Below, one piece after another: positions 36,258 through 45,707 of a DNA stretch of 64,000 nucleotides. The notes under the pieces are model-generated. The model searched no databases, was not told the DNA's origin, and saw nothing but the letters and a program-made list of their open reading frames with translations. Origin of the DNA: Oceanidesulfovibrio indonesiensis (GTDB lineage: Bacteria > Desulfobacterota > Desulfovibrionia > Desulfovibrionales > Desulfovibrionaceae); the NCBI RefSeq assembly GCF_007625075.1, contig NZ_QMIE01000002.1, positions 1-64,000 on the forward strand. Reading direction: 5' to 3'. Both the position numbers and the translations under genes were made by a program. Position 1 is the first letter of the stretch; every line of letters starts with the position of its first letter.

Positions 36258-37420
36258 CCGAACAGCGCTCCCGAAAGCAGGATGTGGGCGAATTCTTCAA
36301 GCTTGGCGGCCTGCCGCCTGGCCTGCTCTTCGTTCCAGTCCGCGCATTCGTCCAGAATGCGGTCGCAATAGCCGCAGGCGTCGCAGGAGGTGCGGCGGCA
36401 GTCGTGTTCCTTGAAAAAGTCAATGAAGCCGTCCAGGTCCTTGTTGCGCACGTTGAGCGCATCGGAGAAGGAGAAGTTCATGAGGTCGGCCACCAGAGCC
36501 ACCTTTGACATGTCCGCCTTGTCCGGCTTGTTGAAATACTCGAAATTAGGCGGCAGGAACGAGCCCTGATTGGGCAGGGTGAGCAGATCGCACAGGTTGC
36601 CCTCGTAGTGGCGGTTGGCGTATGCTTTCACAGCGCTGAGCAGCGCGCCCGAGGTCTTGAAGCGCTCCACCACCTTGAAGCGGGTAATGCCGATATCCTC
36701 GTAGTGTGTCATGTCCTCGGGGCGTATCCAGCGGGCGCGGATGATGTTCACCGGGTCCAGGAGTTTTTGCCGGGTGCACATCACGTATGGGTATTGCAGG
36801 TAGATGTAGTTGTTGTGGCTGTGCGTCTGCGAGGCATGGCCGTCGTGATTCACGTGCTCCTGCTGCTGGGCGCATTCCCACACGCAGCAGGGATTGGCGA
36901 TGACCTCCAGCGGCACGTCCACGGCCTCGTTGATGGCCTGCAAAGTGTCGAAATCGCGGTTCAGCATTTCATCCACGATGAGCTCATCCACCCCCAGGTC
37001 CTCGAACTGCCTGGCCCGGGTCACGGTGTTGATCCGCGCCACGGAGGAAACCTTGACCTCGAACTGCGGGTAATGGGTCTTCACCAACTGGATGAGGTAG
37101 GGGAAGGCGATGGTGAGCCGGTCCACGCCGGTTGTTGCGAGCCAGTCCAGAAGCTCGCGGATCTGGCCGTAGCCCTCACGCGTGTAATGGACGTTGTTCA
37201 GGCAGTTCGTGTTGATGAGGTAGGAGAACTTGATGCCCGCCTCATGACACGCGGCTACGTGGTTATGCACATCGTCGCGGGTGATCTGCGGCAGCAGAAA
37301 CGAGGGTCGGCACCCGCCGATCACATCGTCGGCCAGTTTGCCGTAAACTTCGCCCACAGGGTAGTTCGCGAGCATTCCCGGCAGAGCCGGGTCCCAGTTC
37401 GTGGAGACTCTGAGTTCCAT
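36254..37420 (-). CDS. U32-family protein with iron-sulfur cysteines (UbiU/UbiV-like)
   Basis: A 388-residue TIM-barrel-type protein of the peptidase U32 group. The family cysteines lie in ANPCCVWEC (Cys 178, 179, 183) and YVMCTRQK (Cys 215). A C-terminal extension adds CRRTSCDACGYCDRILDEC, a second possible cluster. UbiU/UbiV use a [4Fe-4S] cluster for oxygen-independent hydroxylation in quinone synthesis; RlhA hydroxylates rRNA. So this could be an anaerobic hydroxylase acting on the lipid, though family membership alone does not prove it. First gene of the long operon; the start at 37420 begins at the conserved N-terminus (MELRVSTNW). Confidence 0.75.
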   Translation of the reverse strand: MELRVSTNWDPALPGMLANYPVGEVYGKLADDVIGGCRPSFLLPQITRDDVHNHVAACHEAGIKFSYLINTNCLNNVHYTREGYGQIRELLDWLATTGVDRLTIAFPYLIQLVKTHYPQFEVKVSSVARINTVTRARQFEDLGVDELIVDEMLNRDFDTLQAINEAVDVPLEVIANPCCVWECAQQQEHVNHDGHASQTHSHNNYIYLQYPYVMCTRQKLLDPVNIIRARWIRPEDMTHYEDIGITRFKVVERFKTSGALLSAVKAYANRHYEGNLCDLLTLPNQGSFLPPNFEYFNKPDKADMSKVALVADLMNFSFSDALNVRNKDLDGFIDFFKEHDCRRTSCDACGYCDRILDECADWNEEQARRQAAKLEEFAHILLSGALFG

Positions 37421-37661
37421 GTTTGATCCGTGGTGTTGAGGATGGTTGCGGCTTGTGGATCGGCTTCCAGAGGCGTGCATTTTTTATCCCCAATATCTGT
37501 GGATGTAAACCGCTTGAGCCTGTGTGAAGCATTTGTGAAGGTGCTCCTAAACGCGTTGCATGAATCTCAGATTCCGGCTAACAAAGCAACGTTCAGTTCA
37601 ATATACATTCCAGGCGGATATATATCGACTTTCCGAATGAACCGATGAAGTATGAGAAGCC
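37421..37661. promoter_or_regulatory. Divergent promoter region between the two biosynthetic operons
   Basis: A 241-base gap between divergent operons. It is AT-richer than its surroundings on the right side, with GATATATATC at about 37617-37626 as a candidate -10 region of the plus-strand operon. GTTCAGT (37591-37597) equals the half-site of the palindrome at 17266. No full palindrome is seen. Confidence 0.4.
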
Positions 37662-38843
37662 ATGCACAGTAGCATTCGTATTTGGGATCTGACCTTACGC
37701 GACGGCGAGCAGACTCCGGGAGTGGCGTTTTCTCCACAGGACAAGCTGGATATCGCAGCCAAGCTGGACTCCGTGGGCGTGCACCATGCGGACATCTCGT
37801 TTCCATCGAGCTCTGCCCAGGAATGCGAGGCCACAAAGAAGATTCTCGCTGCCGGCTTTGCGATGGGCGTCAACGTGACGGCCATGATGCGGCCCGAGGA
37901 CGTGGTGTTGGCCGCCGAGCTGGGGGCGGACGAAATCAATATGATGGCCCCGCTCAGCGATGTGCACATCGAGAAGAAGTTCGGACAGGACAGAAAGACC
38001 ATCACCCGGCGCATAGTCGAGGTCTTCCGCTACGCCGCCTCCAGGAATGTGCGAGTCAACTTCATTGGCGAGGACACAAGCCGCGCCGACCAGGGTTTTG
38101 CCCGGGACGTGTTTCAGCTCGCCCTCGACAATGGCGCGGACAAGCTCGTGATCTGCGATACCGTGGGCGTGATGGAGCCGGCGGGAATGGGCGAGATGAC
38201 CCACGCGCTGATTGCGGGCGTGGATCCAGCCGCTGTATTCGCCATCCACTGCCACAACGATTATGGGCTGGCCACGGCCAACACACTGGCAGCTTTGGAA
38301 GCTGGCGTGCATATCGCCACCGTGACGGTGAACGGGATCGGCGAACGGGCCGGCAACGCTTCGTTGGAACAGGTTGTACTGGCACTGGAGAAACTGCATA
38401 AAGTGGACACCGGCATCGACATGCGTGGACTGTACGATCTCTCCCGCCTCGTGGAGGAGCGTTCCGGCATGCTCATCGGAATCCATCAGCCCGTGGTGGG
38501 CGACAACGCCTTCACCCACGAATCCGGCATTCACGTGGCGGCCATGCTCAAGGATACGAGCACCTACGAATCGCTTTCGCCGGAATATGTGGGCCGCCGG
38601 CACCGCTTTGTGCTCGGCAAGCATTCCGGCAAGAACAACGTGCGCAGGCAGCTTGAGTTGCTGGGACTGGATTTTGATGAGCAGCATGTGGCGGCCATAA
38701 CCAACGAGATCAAACAATTGTTTGCGCAGGGCTCCGGCAGAGCCGCCTCTGTTGTTGAACAGGAGCGAACAGAGCCGGCGCGTTTTGGTCTATCTGAAGA
38801 GAAATTCACCGAGATCGCGCGGCGCATCATCGGCGAGTCCTGA
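37662..38843 (+). CDS. Homocitrate synthase/isopropylmalate synthase-family enzyme (NifV/AksA-like)
   Basis: A 393-residue DRE-TIM enzyme. TLRDGEQTPGV (about residues 11-21) carries the Arg-Asp pair, CDTVGVMEP and AIHCHNDYGLATANTLAAL the metal site, and VNGIGERAGNASLEQV and DNAFTHESGIH the remaining family blocks. It lacks the C-terminal LeuA regulatory domain, as in NifV/AksA-type homocitrate synthases. These condense acetyl-CoA with a 2-oxoacid. The QTPG variant fits this subgroup better than LeuA (QSPG). It starts a four-gene operon with LeuC- and LeuD-like genes but no dehydrogenase. Confidence 0.88.
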   Translation: MHSSIRIWDLTLRDGEQTPGVAFSPQDKLDIAAKLDSVGVHHADISFPSSSAQECEATKKILAAGFAMGVNVTAMMRPEDVVLAAELGADEINMMAPLSDVHIEKKFGQDRKTITRRIVEVFRYAASRNVRVNFIGEDTSRADQGFARDVFQLALDNGADKLVICDTVGVMEPAGMGEMTHALIAGVDPAAVFAIHCHNDYGLATANTLAALEAGVHIATVTVNGIGERAGNASLEQVVLALEKLHKVDTGIDMRGLYDLSRLVEERSGMLIGIHQPVVGDNAFTHESGIHVAAMLKDTSTYESLSPEYVGRRHRFVLGKHSGKNNVRRQLELLGLDFDEQHVAAITNEIKQLFAQGSGRAASVVEQERTEPARFGLSEEKFTEIARRIIGES

Positions 38844-38854
38844 GAGGCGATTGA

Positions 38855-40132
38855 TTGTATTCTTCCAACGACGGCAGCGGAATGTCGCTTGCGGCGCAGA
38901 TCTTGGCGCATAAGGCCGGACGCGAGGTTTCGGTGGGCGAGGTGGTCGAAGTATGCGTAGACCTCTGCATGGGCCACGACGGCACTGCCTCTCTGGTGGT
39001 CGACGAGATGGATGCTTCCGGATGCGAGATTGCAGCCCCGGAAACGCTGCTTCTGGTCTGCGACCACTTCAGTCCGCCGGCCACGCAGGAACGCGCCGCG
39101 ATACAAAAGAAACTCATTGATTTCGCTGAGAAGCGCTGTCTGCCAATCGCCCTGAACCGTGGTATCTGCCACCAGCTCATTCTCGAAGACTCCCGCTGTG
39201 TCCCCGGCGGCGTGGTTATTGGCGCGGATTCGCATACCGTGACCGGCGGCGCCGTGGGCGCATTGGCCACAGGCGTGGGCGCCACGGATTTCATGCGCGT
39301 GCTGCAGACCGGCTCCATCTGGCTGCGCGTGCCTGAAGCAATACGCATCGTCTTCACCGGCCGGCTTGATTGGCCCATCACCGGCCGCGACCTGATGCTG
39401 GAGGTGTTGCGCCACCTCGGTAGCGACGGAGCCATCTACAAGTCCCTGGAATTTTTCGATGAGACAGAGGCAGGCATCTCCATGGACCAGCGCGCGGCGC
39501 TCAGTAACATGAGCGTGGAAACCGGCGCCAAATGCGGCATTTTTGTGCCGGATTGCACCACGAACGCCTTTCTGCGGGACCGCGATGGAGGCTATGAATC
39601 AAATGGTCTGTTCGAGAAGCCCGGCGTGGATGCGTATGAAAATGAAATCCGCATAAATTGCGACGCGCTGGAGCCGCTTGTTGCGGCGCCGGCCGATCCG
39701 GGCAACGTCCATCCGGTGGTCGATTTTGCGGGCACGAAAGTGGATCAGGTGTTCATCGGCTCCTGTTCTTGCGGCCGGCTGGAAGATCTGGCGGAAACAG
39801 CGCGGCTCCTCGCTGGGCGACAGGTTCATCCGCGGGTCAAAGTCATTGTCATACCGGCGTCGCAGTCCATTTTTCTGGACGCAATCGAGCGCGGCTGCAT
39901 TGCCGAGATCATCCGTGCGGGCGCGGCTGTGAGTAACCCGAGCTGCGGACCATGCTGCGCCATAGACAAGGGCGCGCTCTCGGCCGGCGAGGTCTGCGTC
40001 TCCACCTCCAACCGCAACTTTCCGGGCCGCATGGGGCATCCGGACAGTCATGTGTTTCTGGCTTCGGTGCCGGTCGCCGTAGCCGCGGCGCTGGCCGGGG
40101 AGATACGTGATCCCAGAGAGGTGCGTGCATGA
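38855..40132 (+). CDS. LeuC-like aconitase-family large subunit
   Basis: A 425-residue dehydratase subunit. [22 protein letters not shown], the cluster Cys in [13 protein letters not shown] and [11 protein letters not shown] are family marks of isopropylmalate/homoaconitate isomerases. It isomerises the citrate-like acid made by the preceding enzyme. The TTG at 38855 follows GAGAGG with seven-base spacing; an ATG at 38882 (MSLAAQIL) begins where LeuC proteins usually start but has a weaker site. The last four bases overlap the LeuD-like gene. Confidence 0.9.
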   Translation: MYSSNDGSGMSLAAQILAHKAGREVSVGEVVEVCVDLCMGHDGTASLVVDEMDASGCEIAAPETLLLVCDHFSPPATQERAAIQKKLIDFAEKRCLPIALNRGICHQLILEDSRCVPGGVVIGADSHTVTGGAVGALATGVGATDFMRVLQTGSIWLRVPEAIRIVFTGRLDWPITGRDLMLEVLRHLGSDGAIYKSLEFFDETEAGISMDQRAALSNMSVETGAKCGIFVPDCTTNAFLRDRDGGYESNGLFEKPGVDAYENEIRINCDALEPLVAAPADPGNVHPVVDFAGTKVDQVFIGSCSCGRLEDLAETARLLAGRQVHPRVKVIVIPASQSIFLDAIERGCIAEIIRAGAAVSNPSCGPCCAIDKGALSAGEVCVSTSNRNFPGRMGHPDSHVFLASVPVAVAAALAGEIRDPREVRA

Positions 40133-40653
40133 GTTACGCGCGGTTCTTTGCGGAAGGTCGTCACACCGGGCGGGTGCTGCGGTTCGGCGAGTCCGTGAGC
40201 GTGGACCAGATTCATCCGGCCGAATACTTCAGCCTGAATCGTGAACGCGTGGAGGCCGGGCTCTTCGCCGGCATCGATCCAGAACTGTCCGAGGCGATCA
40301 GACCCGGAGACATCGTTGTTGCCGGCAAGAACTTCGGCTGCGGTTCAAGCCGGGAAGTCTATGCCCAGGCCATGGCCTGGAAAGGCATAGCCGCCGTTGT
40401 GGCGGTAAGTGTTGCGCGGATATTCTTCCGCAATATGGTGAATTACGGAATTCTGGTGCTGGACGGCCAGGACGCCGCCGTGCACGCGCTGGCGAACGGA
40501 GACGATGCCACCATCGATTTGCAAGCCGGAATAATTTGTTCGCAGCAAGGTGCTGTGCCAATTGCAAATCCTCCAGGCGAAGAGGTTCAGCGCATGCTCC
40601 GCGAAAACAGCGCGCGCATAGAGAGGGTGGGATGCGGTACGACTTCGACATAG
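40129..40653 (+). CDS. LeuD-like aconitase-family small subunit
   Basis: A 174-residue swivel-domain subunit. The family signature GKNFGCGSSRE is at about residues 66-76, and VARIFFRNMVNYGILVL follows. It forms the active isomerase with the LeuC-like subunit. It overlaps the upstream gene as ATGA and the flavoprotein downstream by 22 bases. Confidence 0.9.
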   Translation: MSYARFFAEGRHTGRVLRFGESVSVDQIHPAEYFSLNRERVEAGLFAGIDPELSEAIRPGDIVVAGKNFGCGSSREVYAQAMAWKGIAAVVAVSVARIFFRNMVNYGILVLDGQDAAVHALANGDDATIDLQAGIICSQQGAVPIANPPGEEVQRMLRENSARIERVGCGTTST

Positions 40654-41822
40654 CGGTGGTGGGGGCCGGGCCTGCCGGATTGGCGGCAGCGCTACGAGCC
40701 CGATGGCTGCGCACATACAAGGCGCTGCCTGCCAGTGTGGCGGTCATCGATTCTGCAGGCAAGGGAGGACTCGCAAACTGGCGCACCGTGCTCATGACCG
40801 GACCATCGTTCGCACTCGATCTGTCCAATATTTTGGACGATTTTGAAACGTACCCGGTGGAGTTCATTCAAAGCGCGGCGACCGGGGCGGAACTCGATGG
40901 CCCCATCAAGACCGTGTTTACCGAATTCGGCGAACTGACTTGCCGCGCCGTGATCGTTTGCACCGGGCTCAAAACCCTGGCCAACGAACGCGACTACGTG
41001 GACCGTGGGCTGCTGATGACCCTGAAAGACCACAATTTCATGGCCGACGTCCTGGAGCGGTTCTGCGAGGAACACCGCGGCAAGCGTCTGCTCGTGTGGG
41101 GAACGCAACGCGCGGCCAAAACCATTCGGTTCGTGGAGGCGATCAGTCGCGGCCGGCTCCAAATCGCATCATTCCTGGAAAGTGAGGACGCCGGCCCTAT
41201 GTGTGGGGTGCTGCGACGCATCAACGGAAAGGACTGGGTCGAGTCTGTTACTGTGACGGACGAGCACGGTCTCGAACGCGAGATACCGACGGATTTCCTG
41301 CTGCTGGATTTCGAATCGCACATGCTGCGAACCAACTCGGCAGCGGCGTTTCCGGAGTTGCAGCGCAAGGAGGGCTTTATCGAGGTCGATCATTTTCTGC
41401 GCACGAGCATTCCAGGCGTATACGCGGCTGGCGATATCACCGGCGGGCCGTTCTGCGGCGCCAAGGCCATTGGTGAAGGCGTCTCGGCCGGATTCTACGC
41501 TTACCAGCAGGTTTACCAGGACAAATTCGGAACCGATCCGTCGTTGTACGCCTTCTTTCCGCATCGGGGAGAAGAGATCGTGGCGGGCGAGACCGGATTC
41601 CGCATCCCGCCGCTCGCCAACGAGATGCGCCCGAAGATTCTCATGTCTGCCGATGCGTTGGAGCCATTGCTTGACGGTGCGGACATGGCGACGGTCCTGG
41701 ACATGATGGACGGGTCAGCCACGATCCATGAGATTCAGGTCGGCACCGGACTGACCGTTGACGCTGTATCCTGGATGGTGGAAGCACTGGTGGAGCGTAA
41801 GGCCCTGGCGCTGCACGTCTAG
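40632..41822 (+). CDS. Thioredoxin-reductase-like FAD/NAD(P) oxidoreductase
   Basis: A 396-residue flavoprotein. The FAD motif IAVVGAGPAGLAAALRA is at residues 7-23, and a TrxR-like C-terminal FAD segment reads SIPGVYAAGDITGGPFCGAKAIGEG. The CxxC redox pair of thioredoxin reductases is absent, so it uses another acceptor. About 80 extra residues follow (ADALEPLLDGADMATVLDMM and a small helical domain). It replaces the LeuB-type dehydrogenase position in the operon and may oxidise the product of LeuCD, but this is a guess. Confidence 0.8.
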   Translation: MRYDFDIAVVGAGPAGLAAALRARWLRTYKALPASVAVIDSAGKGGLANWRTVLMTGPSFALDLSNILDDFETYPVEFIQSAATGAELDGPIKTVFTEFGELTCRAVIVCTGLKTLANERDYVDRGLLMTLKDHNFMADVLERFCEEHRGKRLLVWGTQRAAKTIRFVEAISRGRLQIASFLESEDAGPMCGVLRRINGKDWVESVTVTDEHGLEREIPTDFLLLDFESHMLRTNSAAAFPELQRKEGFIEVDHFLRTSIPGVYAAGDITGGPFCGAKAIGEGVSAGFYAYQQVYQDKFGTDPSLYAFFPHRGEEIVAGETGFRIPPLANEMRPKILMSADALEPLLDGADMATVLDMMDGSATIHEIQVGTGLTVDAVSWMVEALVERKALALHV

Positions 41823-41861
41823 AATGCTAGACGATCTTCATGGTTCGGCTCCGTTTTTCTC

Positions 41862-42593
41862 CTACATATAGTAGCCGCAGCAGACGTTGAACGCCTGGCC
41901 GGTGATGGCGCCGGCTTTGTCCGAGGCCAGGAATACACTGAGTTCGGCCACGTCCCGCGCTGTGACGAGCTTGCCCTGCGGCAGGAGTGAAAGCATCTGC
42001 GCTTGCACGTCATCGGGCTGGCAGCCGACCACAGAGGATGCTTCTGCAAGGGCGTTGTCCAGAAGCGCACCGCCTACCGGGCCGGGGGTAACGGCGTTGG
42101 CGCGCACGCCGTGCGCCGCGTATTCCAGGGCAATGCTCCGGGTGATGCTGTCGATGGCCGCCTTGGAGGCGCTGTACGCCGTGGAAAGCGGGATAGGCCG
42201 CTTGCCCAGTGCCGAGGAGACGTTGACAATGGCCGCGTCCTTGGTTCGCCGCAGCAGACCGCGGCAGGTAAGGAAGTAGGAAAGAGCGTTGGTATTCATC
42301 ACCTTCTGGAAATCCTCCGCGCTCAGGGCCTCGAAAGGCAGGAGCGCGGTGAACACGCCTACTGCGTTGATGAGCGCATGGGGCAGTGCGCCCTGCATTG
42401 CCATGTCGTCAAAAGCGGCTTCCACGGAGGCTTCTTCGGAAGCATCCACTCGAATGGTGACATCTCTCAGTTCGGATGGGGGCTCGGCGATGTCCCAGAT
42501 TGCGACCTGTGCGCCCTGTTCATGCGCGACCTCCACAATTGCACGACCAATGCCGCCGAGCCCGCCTGTTACCAGTATCCTTTTGTTTTGCAT
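41862..42593 (-). CDS. Short-chain dehydrogenase/reductase
   Basis: A 243-residue SDR: VTGGLGGIGRAIVEVA as cofactor motif, LINAVGVF as the NAG-type motif, catalytic Ser in VNVSSALGK and YSASKAAID. It ends TGQAFNVCCGYYM. It follows the LuxC-like gene by two bases, so a role in reducing an aldehyde or ketone from that cassette is likely, though 3-oxoacyl reduction cannot be excluded. Convergent with the flavoprotein gene, 39 bases away. Confidence 0.88.
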   Translation of the reverse strand: MQNKRILVTGGLGGIGRAIVEVAHEQGAQVAIWDIAEPPSELRDVTIRVDASEEASVEAAFDDMAMQGALPHALINAVGVFTALLPFEALSAEDFQKVMNTNALSYFLTCRGLLRRTKDAAIVNVSSALGKRPIPLSTAYSASKAAIDSITRSIALEYAAHGVRANAVTPGPVGGALLDNALAEASSVVGCQPDDVQAQMLSLLPQGKLVTARDVAELSVFLASDKAGAITGQAFNVCCGYYM

Positions 42594-42595
42594 GG

Positions 42596-44002
42596 CTATT
42601 CCTCTGTGAAATTGTCGAACATCTCGATGTCGGTGTATCGCACCAGGTCGGCGAAGCAGGCCATGCCGTCGTGTTTCCAACGCATGGATGGTTTATGCAT
42701 GGATCCGGGCGAGGTGATGTGCGAGACGCCGGCGCGAGCGAGCATTTCCGCCAGCGGCACAGCGCGTTTCCTGGAGCAGGCCAGCCCCACGTTCTGCAGG
42801 AATTCGCCTTTGCCGCGGCAGAGCTCTATCACTTCCTTGAGGTCCGCCACCGGGCAGACGCGCAGGTACCGCGCCGGTAATACGCCTGTGAAGGACGGAG
42901 TGGACTCGTGCACCACGGTATGAGAAGGGCCGGCAAAAACGTGCATCCCGTCGTCCTGCGCGGCCTGGAAGGCGGCGATGTTGCGTTCCATGCCCAGACT
43001 TGCCGCGGCGTCCAGATTTGTGGACGAAGCGGGCAGAATGCTTTCCAGTGCAGCGAGCTCCTGCCCTGCGAGTTCTGCGAAGTGTTCCGTTGAGACGTTT
43101 CCGCCGGTCTCGACGTAACAAATTTGCGGGGAGACGCAGGCGCGCTGGTCGAACATGACCACGTCCAGGGCGAGCCGGGCGGCGAGTCGCCGTGCGGATT
43201 TCTCGTCGGCCAGAGCCTCCCGGCCCACCATGGCGAGGCTGATCTTGTGGCCGTGCACCACAATACGCTTGCTCGCGCCCCAGGTCTCACGGAAATGGGC
43301 CACGCTCTGGACGCCGCCGTATACGATGAGGGTGTCGCTCGGCGCGATCATGGCCTGCTCAAGCGCAGCGTCCGAGCTGGACCAGAAAAGCAGGGCGGCG
43401 GTTTCGGCGAGGGGTGGTTCGATCGCGGCCACGCTTTGCATCCACGCCGGACCGAAGACCGGCTCGCGGCTGGAAAGCTTGGCGGCAAGAGGGCTCTTGA
43501 CCATCATTGCGCGGACCAGGGGAAGATACGCCAGGCCGGGCACGTTGGAAGTAAGGATGGCAGCGACCAGCTCCGAGCCGAAGGCGCGGGTCATTCCCTT
43601 CAAATTCGGATCGTCCACGAAGCCGTCCAGGCAGTGACGGTTTCCCAACTCGCGGTCGAGTGCGGCAAGGATGTCCGCGGCGCTGCTGTTGCCCTGCTCC
43701 ACGGTGATGGACGCTTCCACCACAGGCACGGAGAGACCGGTGAGCGCGCTGACGGCTGTGGCTACCCGGGATTTGACATCAGAGGCTTTTTGCCAGAACG
43801 CGGCTGCGCGGCCGAATATTTCCGCGAGCTGGTCCACGCTGTACATGGCCAGAGTTTCGCGGCCCCTGGCCAGACGCTCGATCTGCGCGCGCACATCGTC
43901 TGGTGTGAGGATGGGGACCTCAAGCTCCAGCGGGCCGATGTCGATGCGTTCGAGCCGGCCTTTGTAGCCTGGCAGATGGTATCCGCGAAGCACGTTGCTC
44001 AT
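42596..44002 (-). CDS. LuxC-like acyl reductase
   Basis: A 468-residue LuxC-family (PF05893) protein of the aldehyde dehydrogenase superfamily. The active Cys is in MFDQRACVSPQ (Cys 289); ILTSNVPGLAYLPLVRAMMVKSPLAAK and FAGPSHTVVHES are family blocks. LuxC reduces an acyl group to an aldehyde using NADPH. The gene overlaps the LuxE-like gene by four bases. Its presence predicts an aldehyde intermediate in the pathway. Confidence 0.88.
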   Translation of the reverse strand: MSNVLRGYHLPGYKGRLERIDIGPLELEVPILTPDDVRAQIERLARGRETLAMYSVDQLAEIFGRAAAFWQKASDVKSRVATAVSALTGLSVPVVEASITVEQGNSSAADILAALDRELGNRHCLDGFVDDPNLKGMTRAFGSELVAAILTSNVPGLAYLPLVRAMMVKSPLAAKLSSREPVFGPAWMQSVAAIEPPLAETAALLFWSSSDAALEQAMIAPSDTLIVYGGVQSVAHFRETWGASKRIVVHGHKISLAMVGREALADEKSARRLAARLALDVVMFDQRACVSPQICYVETGGNVSTEHFAELAGQELAALESILPASSTNLDAAASLGMERNIAAFQAAQDDGMHVFAGPSHTVVHESTPSFTGVLPARYLRVCPVADLKEVIELCRGKGEFLQNVGLACSRKRAVPLAEMLARAGVSHITSPGSMHKPSMRWKHDGMACFADLVRYTDIEMFDNFTEE

Positions 44003-45042
44003 CGCACGTCCTCCAGATTCAAGCTGCACCCACGCGGGGCGGATCCCGAAGCGCGGCCGATGATTTCGAAGCAGAAGTCATCGCAGGCCTGGGCGAGATC
44101 GTCGGTGAGAATGGCCATGGGCCGGGCCACGTTGGCGAGGTCGTACAGCACCGGCACGCCTTGCCCACCAGGGGATGTTTCTTCCAATGTGAGAGGGTTG
44201 CAGACCCGTACGCGCGTCCAATGAGCCGGCGTCTTGGGCTGGAGGCCGCGGCTGTAGAACTGGCTGGCCAGTTCCGTCAGGCCATAGAGGTTGATGCACA
44301 TATCTTTGGGGATGGCGAAAAAATCCGCGCATATGCGCACGAATTCCCCGCGGGTGAGCTCGCGGCTGCGGCCTTTGAAGCCCCCAGCGTCCAAAATGCG
44401 GCTGCCGGCTGGCAGTGCAACGGCGTTGTCCTTGCCGAGGCCTTCTACGAAGTTCACGATGCCGAAAGAGCCGCCGATGATGGTGACGGGCACGTTCTCG
44501 TCCGCCCATTGCCGCAATCTTTGGATGCCCTCGTCCAGCAGCAGTCGGCCCGGACCAACGGCGCAGAATGGTTCGGCCAAGGCCCATGTCCTGCTGATGT
44601 GGTCCATGCCGTAGGCCATGATGACGTCCGGCGCCATGGCCGGCGGGGGGACGAGCATGAAGAAGCGAGTCTTCTGCCCGTCCGGAAAAAAGTGTTGCGC
44701 TGCGTTGGCCAGGATGGATGCATTCATCAGTTCAAGGTCTGCTGCATCGAAGATGGAGGCGCCGCGGCCTTTGCCGCTGGTGCCGGACGTGCGGAATGTT
44801 TTGACGACATCGCCGCCTGCGAAGAATTCGAACTTCTTGAACACGCCGAGGCCAACGGCGGGGATGTCGGCGTACGTGTCGATGGAATCCGGAGACCAGC
44901 CGAGGCTGTCCCAGAACGCGGCCAGGGTCGGGAGGTTGGCGTACTGCCAGCGGCAGATGGCGCGGGCCAGGGCATCGAAGTCATCAGTCGTTTCATCCGC
45001 GATGAATCGGCGAATCCGTTGGATTATTGAGTGTTTGTCCAT
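43999..45042 (-). CDS. LuxE-like acyl-protein synthetase
   Basis: A 347-residue acyl-adenylating enzyme of the LuxE family (PF04443). The ATP-binding loop is TFRTSGTSGKGRGA (about residues 83-96), and INLYGLTELASQFY is the second family motif. LuxE activates a fatty acid as acyl-AMP and passes it to LuxC for reduction. First gene of a three-gene operon with LuxC and an SDR. No luxAB luciferase genes are near. Confidence 0.88.
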   Translation of the reverse strand: MDKHSIIQRIRRFIADETTDDFDALARAICRWQYANLPTLAAFWDSLGWSPDSIDTYADIPAVGLGVFKKFEFFAGGDVVKTFRTSGTSGKGRGASIFDAADLELMNASILANAAQHFFPDGQKTRFFMLVPPPAMAPDVIMAYGMDHISRTWALAEPFCAVGPGRLLLDEGIQRLRQWADENVPVTIIGGSFGIVNFVEGLGKDNAVALPAGSRILDAGGFKGRSRELTRGEFVRICADFFAIPKDMCINLYGLTELASQFYSRGLQPKTPAHWTRVRVCNPLTLEETSPGGQGVPVLYDLANVARPMAILTDDLAQACDDFCFEIIGRASGSAPRGCSLNLEDVR

Positions 45043-45221
45043 AGTTCGTCAGTTCTGCTGCAAAATGAAATACTTGCCAGTCCCGGGAAAGTTGCACGTA
45101 GGCATGATGTTATAGCGAATCTGTGCTATGCTTCGGCAGTCTGCGCCGTATCGACACATGCTTCGTCAAAGCGCATACCTGAAAACACCGGTAATTCAAA
45201 ACAGGGGGACGAGGGGTGACT

Positions 45222-45542
45222 ATGCGACTGATATGGATAGGGCTTTTGTGCTGCCTTGCGGCCGTGCTGGCCGCCTGCGCCACGGTAGAGGTGGACAAGA
45301 CCGGCATGACCACAGGCGACGACTATGTCCAGGGTGTGTGCAATCAATGCCATACGCACGAACGTATCTGCGAGAAACTGGGCAAGGATTCGGATTACTG
45401 GTCCGGCACGGTAGGGTTCATGCGCATGATGGGCGCACCGCTCGACGATTCTGAAAAGGAACTCGTGGTCAACCATCTGGCGTCCCTTGATGCCGGCGAT
45501 CCGTCAATTTGCCAGGCAACTTATGAACAGCCCCCGGAATGA
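45222..45542 (+). CDS. Small c-type heme lipoprotein
   Basis: A 106-residue protein with a lipoprotein signal (WIGLLCCLAAVLAACAT; lipobox Cys about residue 19) and one heme-binding motif, CNQCH. The rest is short and helical (SEKELVVNHLASLD), typical of a mini cytochrome c anchored to a membrane. ATG 45222 follows GAGGGG. It could pass electrons to or from the periplasmic side; a link to lipid synthesis is only positional. Confidence 0.75.
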   Translation: MRLIWIGLLCCLAAVLAACATVEVDKTGMTTGDDYVQGVCNQCHTHERICEKLGKDSDYWSGTVGFMRMMGAPLDDSEKELVVNHLASLDAGDPSICQATYEQPPE

Positions 45543-45707
45543 TTGAAGGGGCGGTCCTGATTTCGCCCCATCCAGAACTCACCCAGGGACGGTTCTCTTT
45601 GCTCGGCGGTCCGATTCTCCTATCCTGGAATTGGCCCCCATTGTCAGAGGTCCGGGAAGCATTGACTCCGGTCGCCGAAAGCATGCTGTTGCAAGACGCC
45701 GTAGACT

